Shown here piece by piece: positions 48,647-60,105 of a stretch of DNA of 64,000 nt. The stretch is from Rosellinia necatrix. Its lineage: Eukaryota > Ascomycota > Sordariomycetes > Xylariales > Xylariaceae. The translations under genes were made by a program, and so were the position numbers. Each line of letters begins with the position of its first letter. The stretch's first letter is position 1. The stretch is from the NCBI GenBank assembly GCA_021209875.1, contig JAGYVD010000004.1, forward strand, positions 3,348,001 through 3,412,000, given 5' to 3'. The notes beneath the pieces were generated by a model. That model saw only the letters and a program-made list of their open reading frames with translations. It had not been told where the DNA came from and made no database searches.

Positions 48647-50831
48647 CTTGAATTCCCGGCGGCGGCGGCGGCGGCGGTAGTTATCTATCACTGTTGTGTT
48701 TTACGTGTGAGGGACTGAGCTGTAAATATAGCCGGTGTTGGCCAGATGAGGCTGTCGTTATTTATAACACACGTTCACGGGCTGCAGATCTTGGACGACC
48801 CTGAGAAGTAACTAGGTAGTGTTTGAATAATTGGGTTTGGCCGAGGCCTCTTGGTCTTCCTTCTCCCTTGTCTCGTCTCGGTAGCAAGCCGACGCCAATC
48901 AAGAGCTAAAATGATGGGGAGCTGAAGGTTCGTATCTCCTCGAATAAGATAAAAGCGGGGACAGGTCTACACTGAAGGTTGTCAACCGTCCTATAAGTCA
49001 TCTCGGCTCAGGGATTGAATGAGGCTCAAATTGGGATTGTTGACGTCTTGGTGACATGCCCCCACACACATATCTACCCACTACCTAGGTATCTATCCAC
49101 CATCCCCATTAGGTACCTAGGTAGTGCATAGCGGCTAGGTACAGTGGCATACACTACTGTAATTTCACCTGAGCCACGCCGCTTTGAGCCTGAGCCTGGC
49201 CTGAGCAGGATCCGCTTCCGCATAGGCCAGAACGAACAAACTTGCATAACTTTAAACCGAAAGTGACGGTCCTGTTCTAAAACGGATTCCGTTTAAATAG
49301 AGACTTCCTAGACCCTAGCCTAACTGCGGAGAGATCAGAAGGCCCGACCGTGAATCGGGACGGATAGACTGTATACCCGATTCGATGGATACGGTTGGAC
49401 ATCCGCAGCTATGCAAGCGCTACGAAATAGAACCGACCCTGCTTCTAAGGCCGAGATTCGGCCAGCATCTGCCAGGCCGCTATCACTTGTATCTATTATC
49501 GCGGTGCAATGAATCTCATATACCGTTAATCCCATCTCAGGATTTACCGCGTCGTTTCCCCGGTAATATCTATTGAAATGATTGTCGAGAGTGACCATAT
49601 TGTATGCGTTGCGAGCATGGTAGATGATATAATGTGTTGAGATGGCTGCTATTAGGACTGAAAGGTCAATGGAATAATTTGCATTTGAATTTTTAAGAGA
49701 GAGTAGCTGGCTTGATAGCAGCATTACCATCAATTCCGGTGAGCAACTGCGGCTACGCTATTAAATTATATCCTGGAGGTCGCGCGTGGTTAGTTCGTCG
49801 CATGATTCTAGTAAGTAGGAATATATTCGGAATGTGTTGCCGAATGGTTTAGGAATTCGGAACTAGTCGTGGGCGGTTGCGCACTCATGATTGGCACCAC
49901 TCCTCGAAGCCAAGGTCGTGTAAGACGAGTTTGCAATCTACCACTCGACTTCCGACATCAGCACGCCAAGTTGCGAGTAGAGCTGTGCGAGGAGCATGAT
50001 ACCGGTGATGAGAATGAATTGTGTATCGCGTATTTGGGGCTAAATATGAGGTAGATTGTGGATAGAATTCGAGCTCTACTGAGTCACCATGTAATTCCAA
50101 TTCCCTTGAACTATTTAGGCACACCACCTAGCTGAACAAAACGTCACCGCGGTGGGGGATTCAACACCAGGACTCCATGGTATCTTCGAAAATCAAACTT
50201 CACACTGGTATCACGAATGAACTTAGCTTATTCCTCCCGAGAAGCGCCAATAGAGGCTTTTTGGGATTGCCACAGGCGTTCTTCCACCGATGCAAACAGC
50301 ACTCCGGCACGTCACACCCAATATCTACCAAAAATCAAGGCGTGACAGAGGCTCTGAACCTAAGTGTGTTAAGACATTTTAGTTACAGACCTCGCTCGTA
50401 TAAAAGAACGGTGATTGACCAGTCTTCCTAACGGAGGTAACAAGTAACTGCTTACTTAGTAACAGTGTTGTAGTCGATAGGTATGCCTCCTGATAGCTTC
50501 AGCTGCGGCCGTATGCCACTTGTTGGCAGCTGCCAATAAAATACTCGTCACTCACCTACCTGTTAAAGGCTTAACTGTGTTTGCACTGTGCACACTGTAC
50601 GTCACATTTACTGTACCTACCAGGTTAGACAAATGCAACATAAACGGCGTTGACCCATTTGATCTATCAGACGTTCATCACATTTAAACACGATTCACCT
50701 CCGCTCCCCCTTATTTCATATCTCCCCGCGCGGGCCTCTGCGACGCGAATACGATAGCCGTACATATCTCTGCGCACCTTGCCTTGACCTCCTCCCGCCT
50801 CCTGTGACATTCTCCGGTTACCGATATCGAT
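48647..50831. other. divergent intergenic region of lipase and clathrin light chain
   Basis: About 2.2 kb. CCTAGG palindromes occur near 49080-49093 and 49110-49126, and a GGC trinucleotide run lies at about 48660-48677 just upstream of the lipase start. A 132-codon minus frame at 49335-49733 and a small plus frame at 50177-50431 are not recognisable and I treat them as chance. Confidence 0.55.
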
Positions 50832-51655
50832 ATGGCGGACCGATTCCCGTCTTTGGACGACTTTGACTCGGGTGGTAAGTGTCGTGGCATGACGAAGGCT
50901 GGAATCAAGGGCAATCTACTCACACATTTGATGCGCAGCCCAGACCGAGATCAAAGATGTCGGCTCGCCATCCGCCGATGACTTCTTAGCCCGCGAACGA
51001 GCCCTCCTCGGCGATGATGCGACCCAGTTTACTACCGGCAACGAATCTGCTGCCCTGGCCGACCATTCAGACGACCTACTCGGAGGCGACAGTCCCGCTG
51101 GCAATGCGCAATTTGAGACCCAGTTCCCCGATCTTGGTTCCAACGAAGTATGTAGGGGACATTAGTTATGTACACGGGCGCTTTGGTTCTGATCATTTTG
51201 TATAGCAACTTGGACCCGGAGGTAGCATCACTGCTCCTTCCGTGAGCTACAACACCGGCTACGGCGCCTACGCAGAGGAGGAACAAGAGCCAGAAGTCAT
51301 CAAGCAATGGCGCGAGAAGCGCGATGCCGGCAACGCGAAACGAGCCGAAGAGTTCGCCATCCAAAAGGCCGAGACCATCAAGGAGGCCCAAGAGAACATT
51401 GATGAATTCTACGAGAACTACAACAACAAAAAGGACAAGACGATTGCCCAGACACGCAAGGACGAGGCGGAATTCCTAGCCGGCCGAGACGACACAACAT
51501 CCGGAGGCACTAGCTGGGAACGTATCGCTAGATTGGTTGATGTGAGCGGCAAGGGGCCGAAGGGGGGCGCCAGCGGCTCAGGCAAGGAGCGCTTCCGCGA
51601 GCTATTGACGACTCTACGAAAAGACGAGAAAGCCCCCGGCGCCTCGGGATACTAA
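50832..51655 (+). CDS. CLC1: clathrin light chain
   Basis: Three exons, 50832-50874, 50939-51147 and 51206-51655, give 233 residues. Clathrin light chain binds the heavy-chain hub and regulates coat assembly in endocytosis and Golgi traffic. The start MADRFPSLDDFDSG is followed by an acidic, low-complexity region. Residues of about 105-175 form the heavy-chain-binding helix, with the conserved VIKQWREKRD and a run of heptads (KRAEEFAIQKAETIKEAQE). The C-terminal part has SWERIARLVDVS and RFRELLTTLRKD, as in the family. Introns of 64 and 58 bp are in the usual fungal positions. The gene converges on COX7, 373 bp away. Confidence 0.95.
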
Positions 51656-52028
51656 GCTTATTTCCCACCACATTACACGTATACACTAGTTTATCCGTAT
51701 CGGACGGTAGGGCATCCCAGGCCATCATCGAACCCTGGGTTCTGAAGACAACGGTGAAGGCTTCGGATTGTATTCTAGACAGGTTGCCGCGTATGGCAGC
51801 CTCCAGCTCGGCATGATTGTCAAGCCTATCTGGCGGTTTTGATGGCGTAATGAATTTGGCGGATGCTTGGGTCTTGAGAGGCAAAAAGAGATAGAAGGGC
51901 TCGGTAGTGTCATGAACACACGTTGCGTGAACGACTCTCTATTGATCAACGTAATGAAATATTTCGTGGGCGTCTATGCTGATTTATGTCATACGACCTC
52001 CGGCTCCCCGATACATGGTGTTCACCCC
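51656..52028. other. intergenic region between convergent CLC1 and COX7
   Basis: About 370 bp serving two 3' ends. No gene or repeat is visible. Confidence 0.6.
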
Positions 52029-52368
52029 TTAAGCCTTGCCAAACCAGGTGTTGTAGCCCATGATCTTGCGGCCCATCATGTACATGGAGGCTAGGTAATC
52101 GTCAGAATAATCACGCGATCAAGACGGGAGTTTGGATCCTAACCTCCGAAGGTGCCCCAAAGGAGAATTTGGTAGGGAACCATCAGCATGTTGCTTCGGG
52201 GGTTCTGCGTCATATTCAGTCAATCGGAGAGGTTCGGAAGCGGCACGAAGACGCGACTTGGTAGATGAACGGTGTTGGACATACGATCTGCCAAAGCCGG
52301 GTGTGTTGCTTGTAGGCCTGTTGGTAGAAGCGCTGGTGCTGAGGCACCTTGTTCGGGGCGTTTATCAT
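52029..52368 (-). CDS. COX7: cytochrome c oxidase subunit VII
   Basis: Three very short minus-strand exons, 52285-52368, 52144-52204 and 52029-52090, separated by 80- and 53-bp introns, encode 68 residues. Each exon is shorter than 90 bp, so the gene is easily missed. It reads MINAPNKVPQHQRF at the start, then LWQINPRSNMLMVPYQILLW, then a membrane segment ending ASMYMMGRKIMGYNTWFGKA. The Trp, the Pro-Arg-Ser just before the single membrane helix, and the length match the Cox7/VIIa-type subunit of the inner mitochondrial membrane complex IV. Splice phases agree across all three exons. It diverges from the mitochondrial PPR-like gene, 683 bp away. I am sure of the gene; the exact subunit name rests on remembered family patterns. 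Confidence 0.82.
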
Positions 52369-53051
52369 ACTACATTGCTCATCAGAATCCTTGAACCAAG
52401 TGCACGAAGAGCAGTAGATAAGCTCGGCTAGAGGGTCGAGAATGGCCCATTGGCAGGCTGTTCCTCGGTGTAAGAGCTCCCCTTATTGGGGCTATATCGA
52501 ACGTACCCCATTGTTGTCAAGGATGTTTGCGAATGTGTCGATAGTTCTCGAGGTTGTGAGGATTGGATAGTCGCGAGCTATTGTTGAAGCTTGGATCTGG
52601 ATCGGGCGTTCGCAGATTGGCCCAGGTCTGTCTTGATGGTTCGATTGGATGGCGGCAATAGACAGCTGACTAAGCGCATCTTCCTCGGTTAAATAGGTAC
52701 TTAAGTAAGTAAGTACCTATGTGCGCAGCCTGTATAACTACAGCCTATAATAATAATATACTTAGGTAACATGAAGCTTCCTAGAAGGCCCACATAGGAT
52801 AAGTTAGGGACAGTAGGTACCGAATATGGTTAAGTGCTTTTGGATCTACCGCTAAGCTTGCCATTTGATATTACCTAGACTGGAGACTGGAGCATCAGAC
52901 TTATCGATCTCTCCCACTTGGAACGCTTTTTTTTCCGAACAAGTCAATCCAGGTCGATGCACAACACCACGGTTGTCTCTACAACATCGTCACCTTAACG
53001 GCCTCGTGCCAATTTCAAGCAAGCCTCTTGGCATGTAACCACATCGCAGTA
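52369..53051. promoter_or_regulatory. divergent promoter region of COX7 and the PPR-like gene
   Basis: A 683-bp interval between two start codons on opposite strands. It contains CTTAAGTAAGTAAGTACCTA-type motifs near 52698-52718 and a T run near 52927-52934 on the PPR side. Both products are mitochondrial, so shared regulation is plausible, but I recognise no specific factor site. Confidence 0.4.
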
Positions 53052-55568
53052 ATGCGACTGGCGAGCCGCGCGTTGCGAGATGTACAGCTAAAGCGACCCG
53101 TCCCCCACTCTCCGGCCTCTCACTTGTCCCCATGTTTCCGACTTGACGCCGATGGCATTGGCCGCGCCACCGTCCGGGCTAGCTATGGCAGACGCTCTTT
53201 TTCGGTGTCTTCGCCGCTCGGCTTTGGGGCGGATTACGACCTGATCTATCCAGAGTTATCGCACATATCGAAAGCACCCGTCAAGACCCATGCCGCCTCA
53301 CGACAAACGATACCCCGTTCCCTGGTCCAAGAGACGAAGCACTTTCACAAATGGACTGCCTTATTGTCCGATCCCGCCCGCCTCGCTGTCGAGTCGGACT
53401 TCTTTCGGCAGGGCCCCGCCAAGGAATGGGGTAGCCGATTACTGGTCGACAAGTTTGAGAATCGTGAGGATCTAGCTCTCTGGAGTTGCCTTTTGGATTA
53501 TCAGATGCGTATTCACGGACACGCTGGAGCTGTTCATGTCTGGAAGGCGCTTTGGGGCCGCAAGGCTTTATACGATGTCGAAGGTTCGTTGGCTGAGATG
53601 TTTTGGCGTGTCCTGTTGGAAGGAGCTCTGATGTCCGACGATCCATCCATATTGGAGGGGGTCTGGGTTTACAGTGAATGGATGTATGACATGCATCGAG
53701 TCAAATGGCCACAACTATACACTACCGTCATAAAACATCTGCTCCGAACACATCAGCACCAAGAGGTTCTTCGGTGGCAGCTTCGGCTGACGCCCAACTT
53801 CTACCCCGGTCCGGATGAATTCTCAAGCATCATTCGAGAGTTCGCCCTTGATAAAGAACTCTATCGATTCGACACGCTCCCCTCGCTATACAAGGCCAGT
53901 CCGAGAGTGAACCTCTATGCGACACTGCTTCCCTATCTGTTCAACCTAGGAGAGTCAATGTTGGCCAGGGAATGGCGCCGCATCTTCGTTCGCCGTGGTG
54001 ATGTGCCACTGGCACCAGCGTCAGTGAGGCCGTTCCTCCGATTCATGACGGGCTACTATCCTAATGATACACTCATGCCTGAAGAGCTGGCTGCTTTGAA
54101 GTTTACGAAAGAATTGAGCCAGGATGAGAAACTGGACCTGTCTCGAGAATTTATGAATCGTGTCCACGGCCGGACATTCGGCATTACAGTCAAGAATTAC
54201 ACTGATCGGATTGGCGCTAAATGGTTTGCTAGCTCTTGGGTGAGTCTAGATGTAGCTATCTCGACAATATCTTCTCTCGGCATCGAAAAAATTGGACCGC
54301 TGTCTCTTCAGGCAATTGCTCTCAGATCTGGAACCCCTGAAAATCTGCTGAGCCGCATCACCCAGCTTCGGGAACATGGAATTTCCGTCATTGAATCAAG
54401 CTACTTTCAATTGGTCATCTACCTCGCAAGGCAGAATGACAGCAAACTTCTCGATGATCTATTGCGAAGTGATCTTCATCCCGACGTCTTCGACGACCTG
54501 AAGCTCCAGACGCAGCTGGTCGATTCTGCAACTAATACGTTGGATTGGCGGATCCATCGTCTTCTGCTGGTCGCAAGGCTTGTAGCGTTTGAGCGATCGG
54601 CTCGGGAAGTAGCTAATAGTGTGTTACGACTTCGCTTTCGACAGAGAAACCAAGGTGGCGTCCTACAAATCCTTGAGGACATGAAGGCAAGAAACACGCC
54701 GCTCAACTTCGAGGAGGCAAACCACATCTATGAAAGCTTGATCGAAGACTATAACCACAGCCGGAGAGTGCTCACTTCGCAGCCCGCATCCTTTTACCTT
54801 TCCATATTCCGCCAACTGAAATCAATGGATGTGCCGGTGCCTCTGAGCCACTGGAAGCTAATTATGCTCAGCATGGCTCGGAGGGGCCGACTGGAAGACC
54901 TGGAAAGGCTCTGTGTCGAGCTGGTAGATATGTTCCTCAGCGTGCCCTCTTTGCGGCCAGGCTTCGTCTCTGTTCACCTCTGTGACATTCCAGAGTCTAT
55001 GAAAGACCCACTCAGCGGTGTCGAAAATCTTCTAGGTGTCTATATCCCCCAAGATATCCCGACAAAGCACAGTCACCACCCTCTCCGTGAGCTATTCAAT
55101 AGCAAGGTGATTACTGCAATGATCCAACATGCGTTTATCATCCATCCAGGGCAAGGATTCCGCACTACGCACGATACCCAATTCCGTGAAGGTCATTCGC
55201 AAGCCTTGCAGATCAGGAAGGCAATTCGGCTGTTGCGCGCCCTACACGAGCGCGGGATGTGGCTTCGTTTTCGGAAAGTCGAGTTTGTCGTGACAAATTG
55301 TCTTGTCAGCATCTTCGGCCCAACTCCACCGATGGACACCTCGCAACGATTGATGAGGGCGAATAACACCCTACCACTGAGGGAGATGAAGGCCTTGATA
55401 GACAAGGCGTGGGGCGGTAAGTTGCTGCCGCCGTTGCCCCAGCTGATCAACGTCATCAACAAACGCGCACCCGGCGCAACATTGGACAGCCGCAAACGGC
55501 GAGTCCGGAACGAAGATGGACAGGAAGACGAGGACCCCTCAGGCGATGGAGCGGGCTCCCATGTATAG
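53052..55568 (+). CDS. mitochondrial PPR-like protein
   Basis: A single exon encoding 838 residues from the ATG at 53052; the frame opens at 53028 but has no earlier ATG. The first 60 residues are rich in Arg, Ser and Ala, lack acidic clusters, and contain RRSFSVSS, a typical fungal mitochondrial import and cleavage region. The rest is soluble and almost wholly helical-looking, with repeated paired-helix segments such as ALWSCLLDYQMRIHGHAGAV, LYTTVIKHLLRTHQHQEVLR and NFEEANHIYESLIEDYNHS that resemble degenerate pentatricopeptide repeats. Such proteins usually bind mitochondrial RNAs to aid processing or translation. I know no specific target for this one. The C-terminus is basic then acidic. 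An AATAAA follows 93 bp after the stop. Confidence 0.8.
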   Translation: MRLASRALRDVQLKRPVPHSPASHLSPCFRLDADGIGRATVRASYGRRSFSVSSPLGFGADYDLIYPELSHISKAPVKTHAASRQTIPRSLVQETKHFHKWTALLSDPARLAVESDFFRQGPAKEWGSRLLVDKFENREDLALWSCLLDYQMRIHGHAGAVHVWKALWGRKALYDVEGSLAEMFWRVLLEGALMSDDPSILEGVWVYSEWMYDMHRVKWPQLYTTVIKHLLRTHQHQEVLRWQLRLTPNFYPGPDEFSSIIREFALDKELYRFDTLPSLYKASPRVNLYATLLPYLFNLGESMLAREWRRIFVRRGDVPLAPASVRPFLRFMTGYYPNDTLMPEELAALKFTKELSQDEKLDLSREFMNRVHGRTFGITVKNYTDRIGAKWFASSWVSLDVAISTISSLGIEKIGPLSLQAIALRSGTPENLLSRITQLREHGISVIESSYFQLVIYLARQNDSKLLDDLLRSDLHPDVFDDLKLQTQLVDSATNTLDWRIHRLLLVARLVAFERSAREVANSVLRLRFRQRNQGGVLQILEDMKARNTPLNFEEANHIYESLIEDYNHSRRVLTSQPASFYLSIFRQLKSMDVPVPLSHWKLIMLSMARRGRLEDLERLCVELVDMFLSVPSLRPGFVSVHLCDIPESMKDPLSGVENLLGVYIPQDIPTKHSHHPLRELFNSKVITAMIQHAFIIHPGQGFRTTHDTQFREGHSQALQIRKAIRLLRALHERGMWLRFRKVEFVVTNCLVSIFGPTPPMDTSQRLMRANNTLPLREMKALIDKAWGGKLLPPLPQLINVINKRAPGATLDSRKRRVRNEDGQEDEDPSGDGAGSHV

Positions 55569-55879
55569 AAGCCTCGCCGTCTGATGGAAATCATGTATAC
55601 TATAGACATACGATACCCAACTACTTAGAGAAATGTGCATAACGAAATATACAACTTGGAAATAAAAACTTTGTTCGTCTGTTGGCGGAATGGGTCGTGC
55701 GTGCGTGACCTGCCTTGGTCATTGGGTTCTATTGTTACAAGGGCTACAGCTCTGGTATCCCTGCGAGCGCCGACTCAATCGGCGTACAACAAGGCTATCG
55801 CAACTACGCTGTGAGTGCCCCTTCCACTATCATCCGATGGGGATGATGAGTGCTGGATACCTACTCTGGCCGGTGGATG
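55569..55879. other. intergenic region between convergent PPR-like gene and TLG2
   Basis: About 310 bp between two stop codons, containing the AATAAA at 55661. No gene is visible. Confidence 0.6.
55661..55666 (+). terminator. AATAAA, possible polyadenylation signal
   Basis: An exact AATAAA 93 bp downstream of the PPR-like stop codon. The position suits fungal 3'-end formation. Confidence 0.45.
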
Positions 55880-57333
55880 CTAGCCCTCGCCTCCATTCGT
55901 ACCGGCCTGTGCCTCCTTTATCGGGTCCCCGTCATTATCGTGATCATTACCACCACCGTCACCACTACCACCATCACTTCCTCCTCCTCCTCCTCCTCCT
56001 CCTCCCCCTCCACTCTGAAATTTAGGCTTGAGGGCTAATAATATTATGACGCCGGCGATAAGCAGGATGAGCAAGAGGATGAGCTTGCGCTTCGTGGTCT
56101 TCTTCTGGTAGCCGTCGGCGACGACAAGCTCTTTCTCGGCGGCTTTGACGTCGGTGGCCATGCGCTCGACGTTGTAGTCGATGCGGTCGAGCATGGTGCC
56201 CTGGTCGATGACCATGGTCTGGAGGTCGCGGAAGAGGTCGGAGAGCTCGATGATGCCCTGGGCGATGTCCTCGATCTCGCGCTCGCGCTGGAGGATGACG
56301 GCGTCGTTGCTGTGGAGGAGGCGCTGGGCGGTCGTCTGCTGCAGCGCCGACTGCGAGTAGGACCGGTCGGCGTCGGACTCGAGGAGGGACGGCGGGTCCG
56401 CGGCGTAGCTGGAGCCGCCGAGGGGCGTCGGCGCGCGCTCGCCGCTGGGCGAGGCGGCGCCCAGGCCGGACATGCCGCGGAGCTCTGGAGGGGATAGGGG
56501 GTCAGCTTCTTCGTTCTTCTCTCTGCTGCGGATATCGGGGAAACGGGGAACGGGAGCCAGGCTCGGCCGTGGGGGGAGGGGCAAGGCGCACTCTTTAGAT
56601 AGGCGCTCTGCTTCTTGCGAAAACCAGCGCTGGCTTCCTGGACACGGGTCGCGAGGCTGATCTGGATGTTCTTGGCCATGACCTCCTCGGCGCGCGTCAT
56701 GGTGCGGGCCTGCTGGCCCTCGCGGACCATCTGCTCGACACGCTGAATGCAGCGGTGGCAGTCATGGAAACCCTTGGTGATGCTCTGGGTCAGGCGCTCG
56801 ATCTCGCCCTCTTCGGTGCGCTTGGCGTCCTCGTCGTTGAAGCCTGGTAGGACGTGCTTCTGGTGTAGGCGCTCGAGGGTCTGGGACCGGCGGGCGATGT
56901 CGGCCAGGAGATCCGTCACCTCGTCGCTAATGTCGGCCCAGCGCGGCGGCAGCAGGTCCATCTCGATGACCGCGTCCCCGTCGTCGTGGTAGTCGCCGCC
57001 CGAGAGCAGGCCTTGCGTGTCCTCGGCGCCACCGCCCGCACCCGCCGCGGCGCTCCCGACGCCGCTACCATGACCGAAATCGGAGAAGCCATTGCCGCTG
57101 GGCCCAGGGCCGTATCGCGTCTTCTTCGCTGGGTGGTGGGCGTAGGACTGGCGGTACGATATGTAACTGTTGTATCCCCGGGGGGTCAGCAAAGAGGGCC
57201 AAGGCACAAAAGGGAAGGGATACGGCGAGGGATATGGCGAGGGATATGGCGAGGGATATGGCGAGGGATATGGCGTGGGATTCGATTGGATCATCTTGCT
57301 GTGCACTTACAGGTTGGTGCGGTCTCGCCACAT
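55880..57333 (-). CDS. TLG2: t-SNARE Tlg2 / syntaxin-16
   Basis: Three minus-strand exons, 57311-57333, 56592-57166 and 55880-56484, with introns of 144 and 107 bp, give 400 residues. Tlg2 is the Qa-SNARE for fusion of endosome-derived vesicles with the trans-Golgi. It begins MWRDRTNLYISYRQSYAHH, the conserved N-peptide region that binds Vps45. The Habc helices cover about residues 60-200. The SNARE motif spans about 262-325 with IDQGTMLDRIDYN; Gln294 is the expected ionic-layer residue. The membrane anchor is at about 334-351. Unusually, a luminal tail of nearly 50 residues follows, with 11 consecutive Gly then Ser/Gly/Asp/Asn. Intron 1 contains a five-unit 12-bp minisatellite. Confidence 0.92.
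57216..57275. repeat. 12-bp minisatellite in TLG2 intron 1
   Basis: Five 12-bp units, consensus GGGATATGGCGA, fill 60 of the 144 intron bases. Units 2-4 are identical, suggesting recent expansion. Confidence 0.92.
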
Positions 57334-59055
57334 GGCGGACGCCGAAGGGGGCTGATGCTGCCGTCAATGATACACTTTGATGCGCCGGTCTTGCGATGGA
57401 ACCAAGGGATGAGCAAGCAATGGTCATGAAGGGTCAGAAATGGGCAAGCAAGATAGTAGTGAGCCAAGCGCCGACAAGTGTAAAAAGGCGATCGTAGTAC
57501 AGGGATTACATAGAAGTAAGGAAGGAGGGGATCTTAGTTTACAAAGGTATTGTACAGGCGATAAGGTGGAAGGATGATGAAATGGACGACAGAAGCGACG
57601 ATACAGGAGAGTATTGAATTGCCAGCTATCTACTTAGTGCCTACTTGTGCATGCCTGGGTAGAGAGACTGCCTGCTACAGCCTCCCCAGCTGACGTAGCT
57701 TCAAATTGGTGTTGATGGGTCCAGAACGGCTAGAAGAGCCCGTGTCAGTGAGCACCTTGGCAGGCTTGGTTGCAGCCCAGGTACATCATACAGCGCCTTA
57801 GCCATTAAAGATCAAAGGTACTTACCAACAGGCTACGGATGGGGCTGCCTTAGCGCCTGGGCAGGTATACTACCCACTGGTATTTAGGCCTCCATCTACA
57901 CTACTTGACCTACCTACCTAGGTAGCCAGGGACCTAATCTACCTACCTGTGGCCTATTGGTTGGTAGGTTACCTGTAGGTACCTGTTACCTATGTATAAC
58001 CTTTAACACATACCTGGTGAGAACCTGAACAAAGAGTTGGGGATCTGTTTTTGCTCTCCGATTTCAAGGTTCTCCTACAGGTTTCATGATGCACACTACC
58101 TAGGTAGGTACTTAGCTTAGGAGCATTATGGCTACCTTAGGTGCTCAGCGAGGTGGTTATCTTAGCTCTTGAGTGCTTGAGTGTGAAACTTATAGACACA
58201 ATATCACAGTACAAGTATACCTGAAAGGCAGGGGCGACATCGCTTTACTGGGGCATATCTTTCGAATCTAGATACGTACTTAAGTAATCATGTACTGGTA
58301 GGTATTTATAGTTCTGGTTTGGGTCCTTTTCCATTCAAGCACCAAATAATGTGACAGGTACCAAGTAAGGCAAGGCGCTCAGACAAGGCATACATACTAT
58401 CTGCCTCCCTTGGTACTTGAGACACCTAGACTAGACGTTAATACTACTACTACTACTACTACTACTCCCTTGGTACTTACCGGGGTACCTGAGGTAATAG
58501 TGGACCTTTCAGTGCTCGACTCGCTACCATGCTTACTTACTTCCCTAGGTATTTAGTACACTTTACGCAGGCACAGGCGTCGGTCGGCCTGTTGTGCCTA
58601 ATTGTGTGGGCTGCAGTGAAAGTGGACGAGGAGCAGTCGTCACTTCTGGACCGCAGACAGACCACAAACCGCATAACAGGAGCCGGAGGGGCAGCCCACC
58701 TGGCCTATGGGAGGGGAGATGCTCTGGGCTAGTGTAGGACGATGGTCTAGTTATCCCGGGAGGCAGCCTCCCACCTCACCACTGCTGGCCCCTCTATTGG
58801 CGCTCATTGGCGCTCAGTTGCTACCTCTTTTCGCCCCCTCTAGGATAGCGTGCTCAGCCCTGTCTGTCTCTTATTAAAGTGTCCGTTTCGTTCCCCCATT
58901 ATTATTTCAAGACAGCCCAAGTGAAAGCAACTTCTCTCCCCCACCCCATCACGTATACCATCCTTAGCTACGTGCTTTCGCCGCACTACCGCTCCCATCT
59001 TCCCTCGTGAGAACGCCACTCGCTTCGACAACGACGAAGACCGTCATATCGCACC
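57334..59055. other. divergent intergenic region of TLG2 and calmodulin
   Basis: About 1.7 kb with the two promoters. It includes CCTAGG palindromes near 57905-57925 and 58096-58112, and a TAC microsatellite at 58442-58466. A C/T-rich stretch precedes the calmodulin start, as in many highly expressed fungal genes. No independent gene is supportable. Confidence 0.6.
58442..58466. repeat. TAC microsatellite
   Basis: About eight TAC units in the TLG2-calmodulin intergenic region. Confidence 0.9.

Positions 59056-60105
<1,050 letters not shown>

Noticed and set aside
49335..49733. 132-codon minus frame between the lipase and clathrin light chain genes
   Set aside because: No family resemblance and no evident promoter or splice partners; kept out for lack of support.
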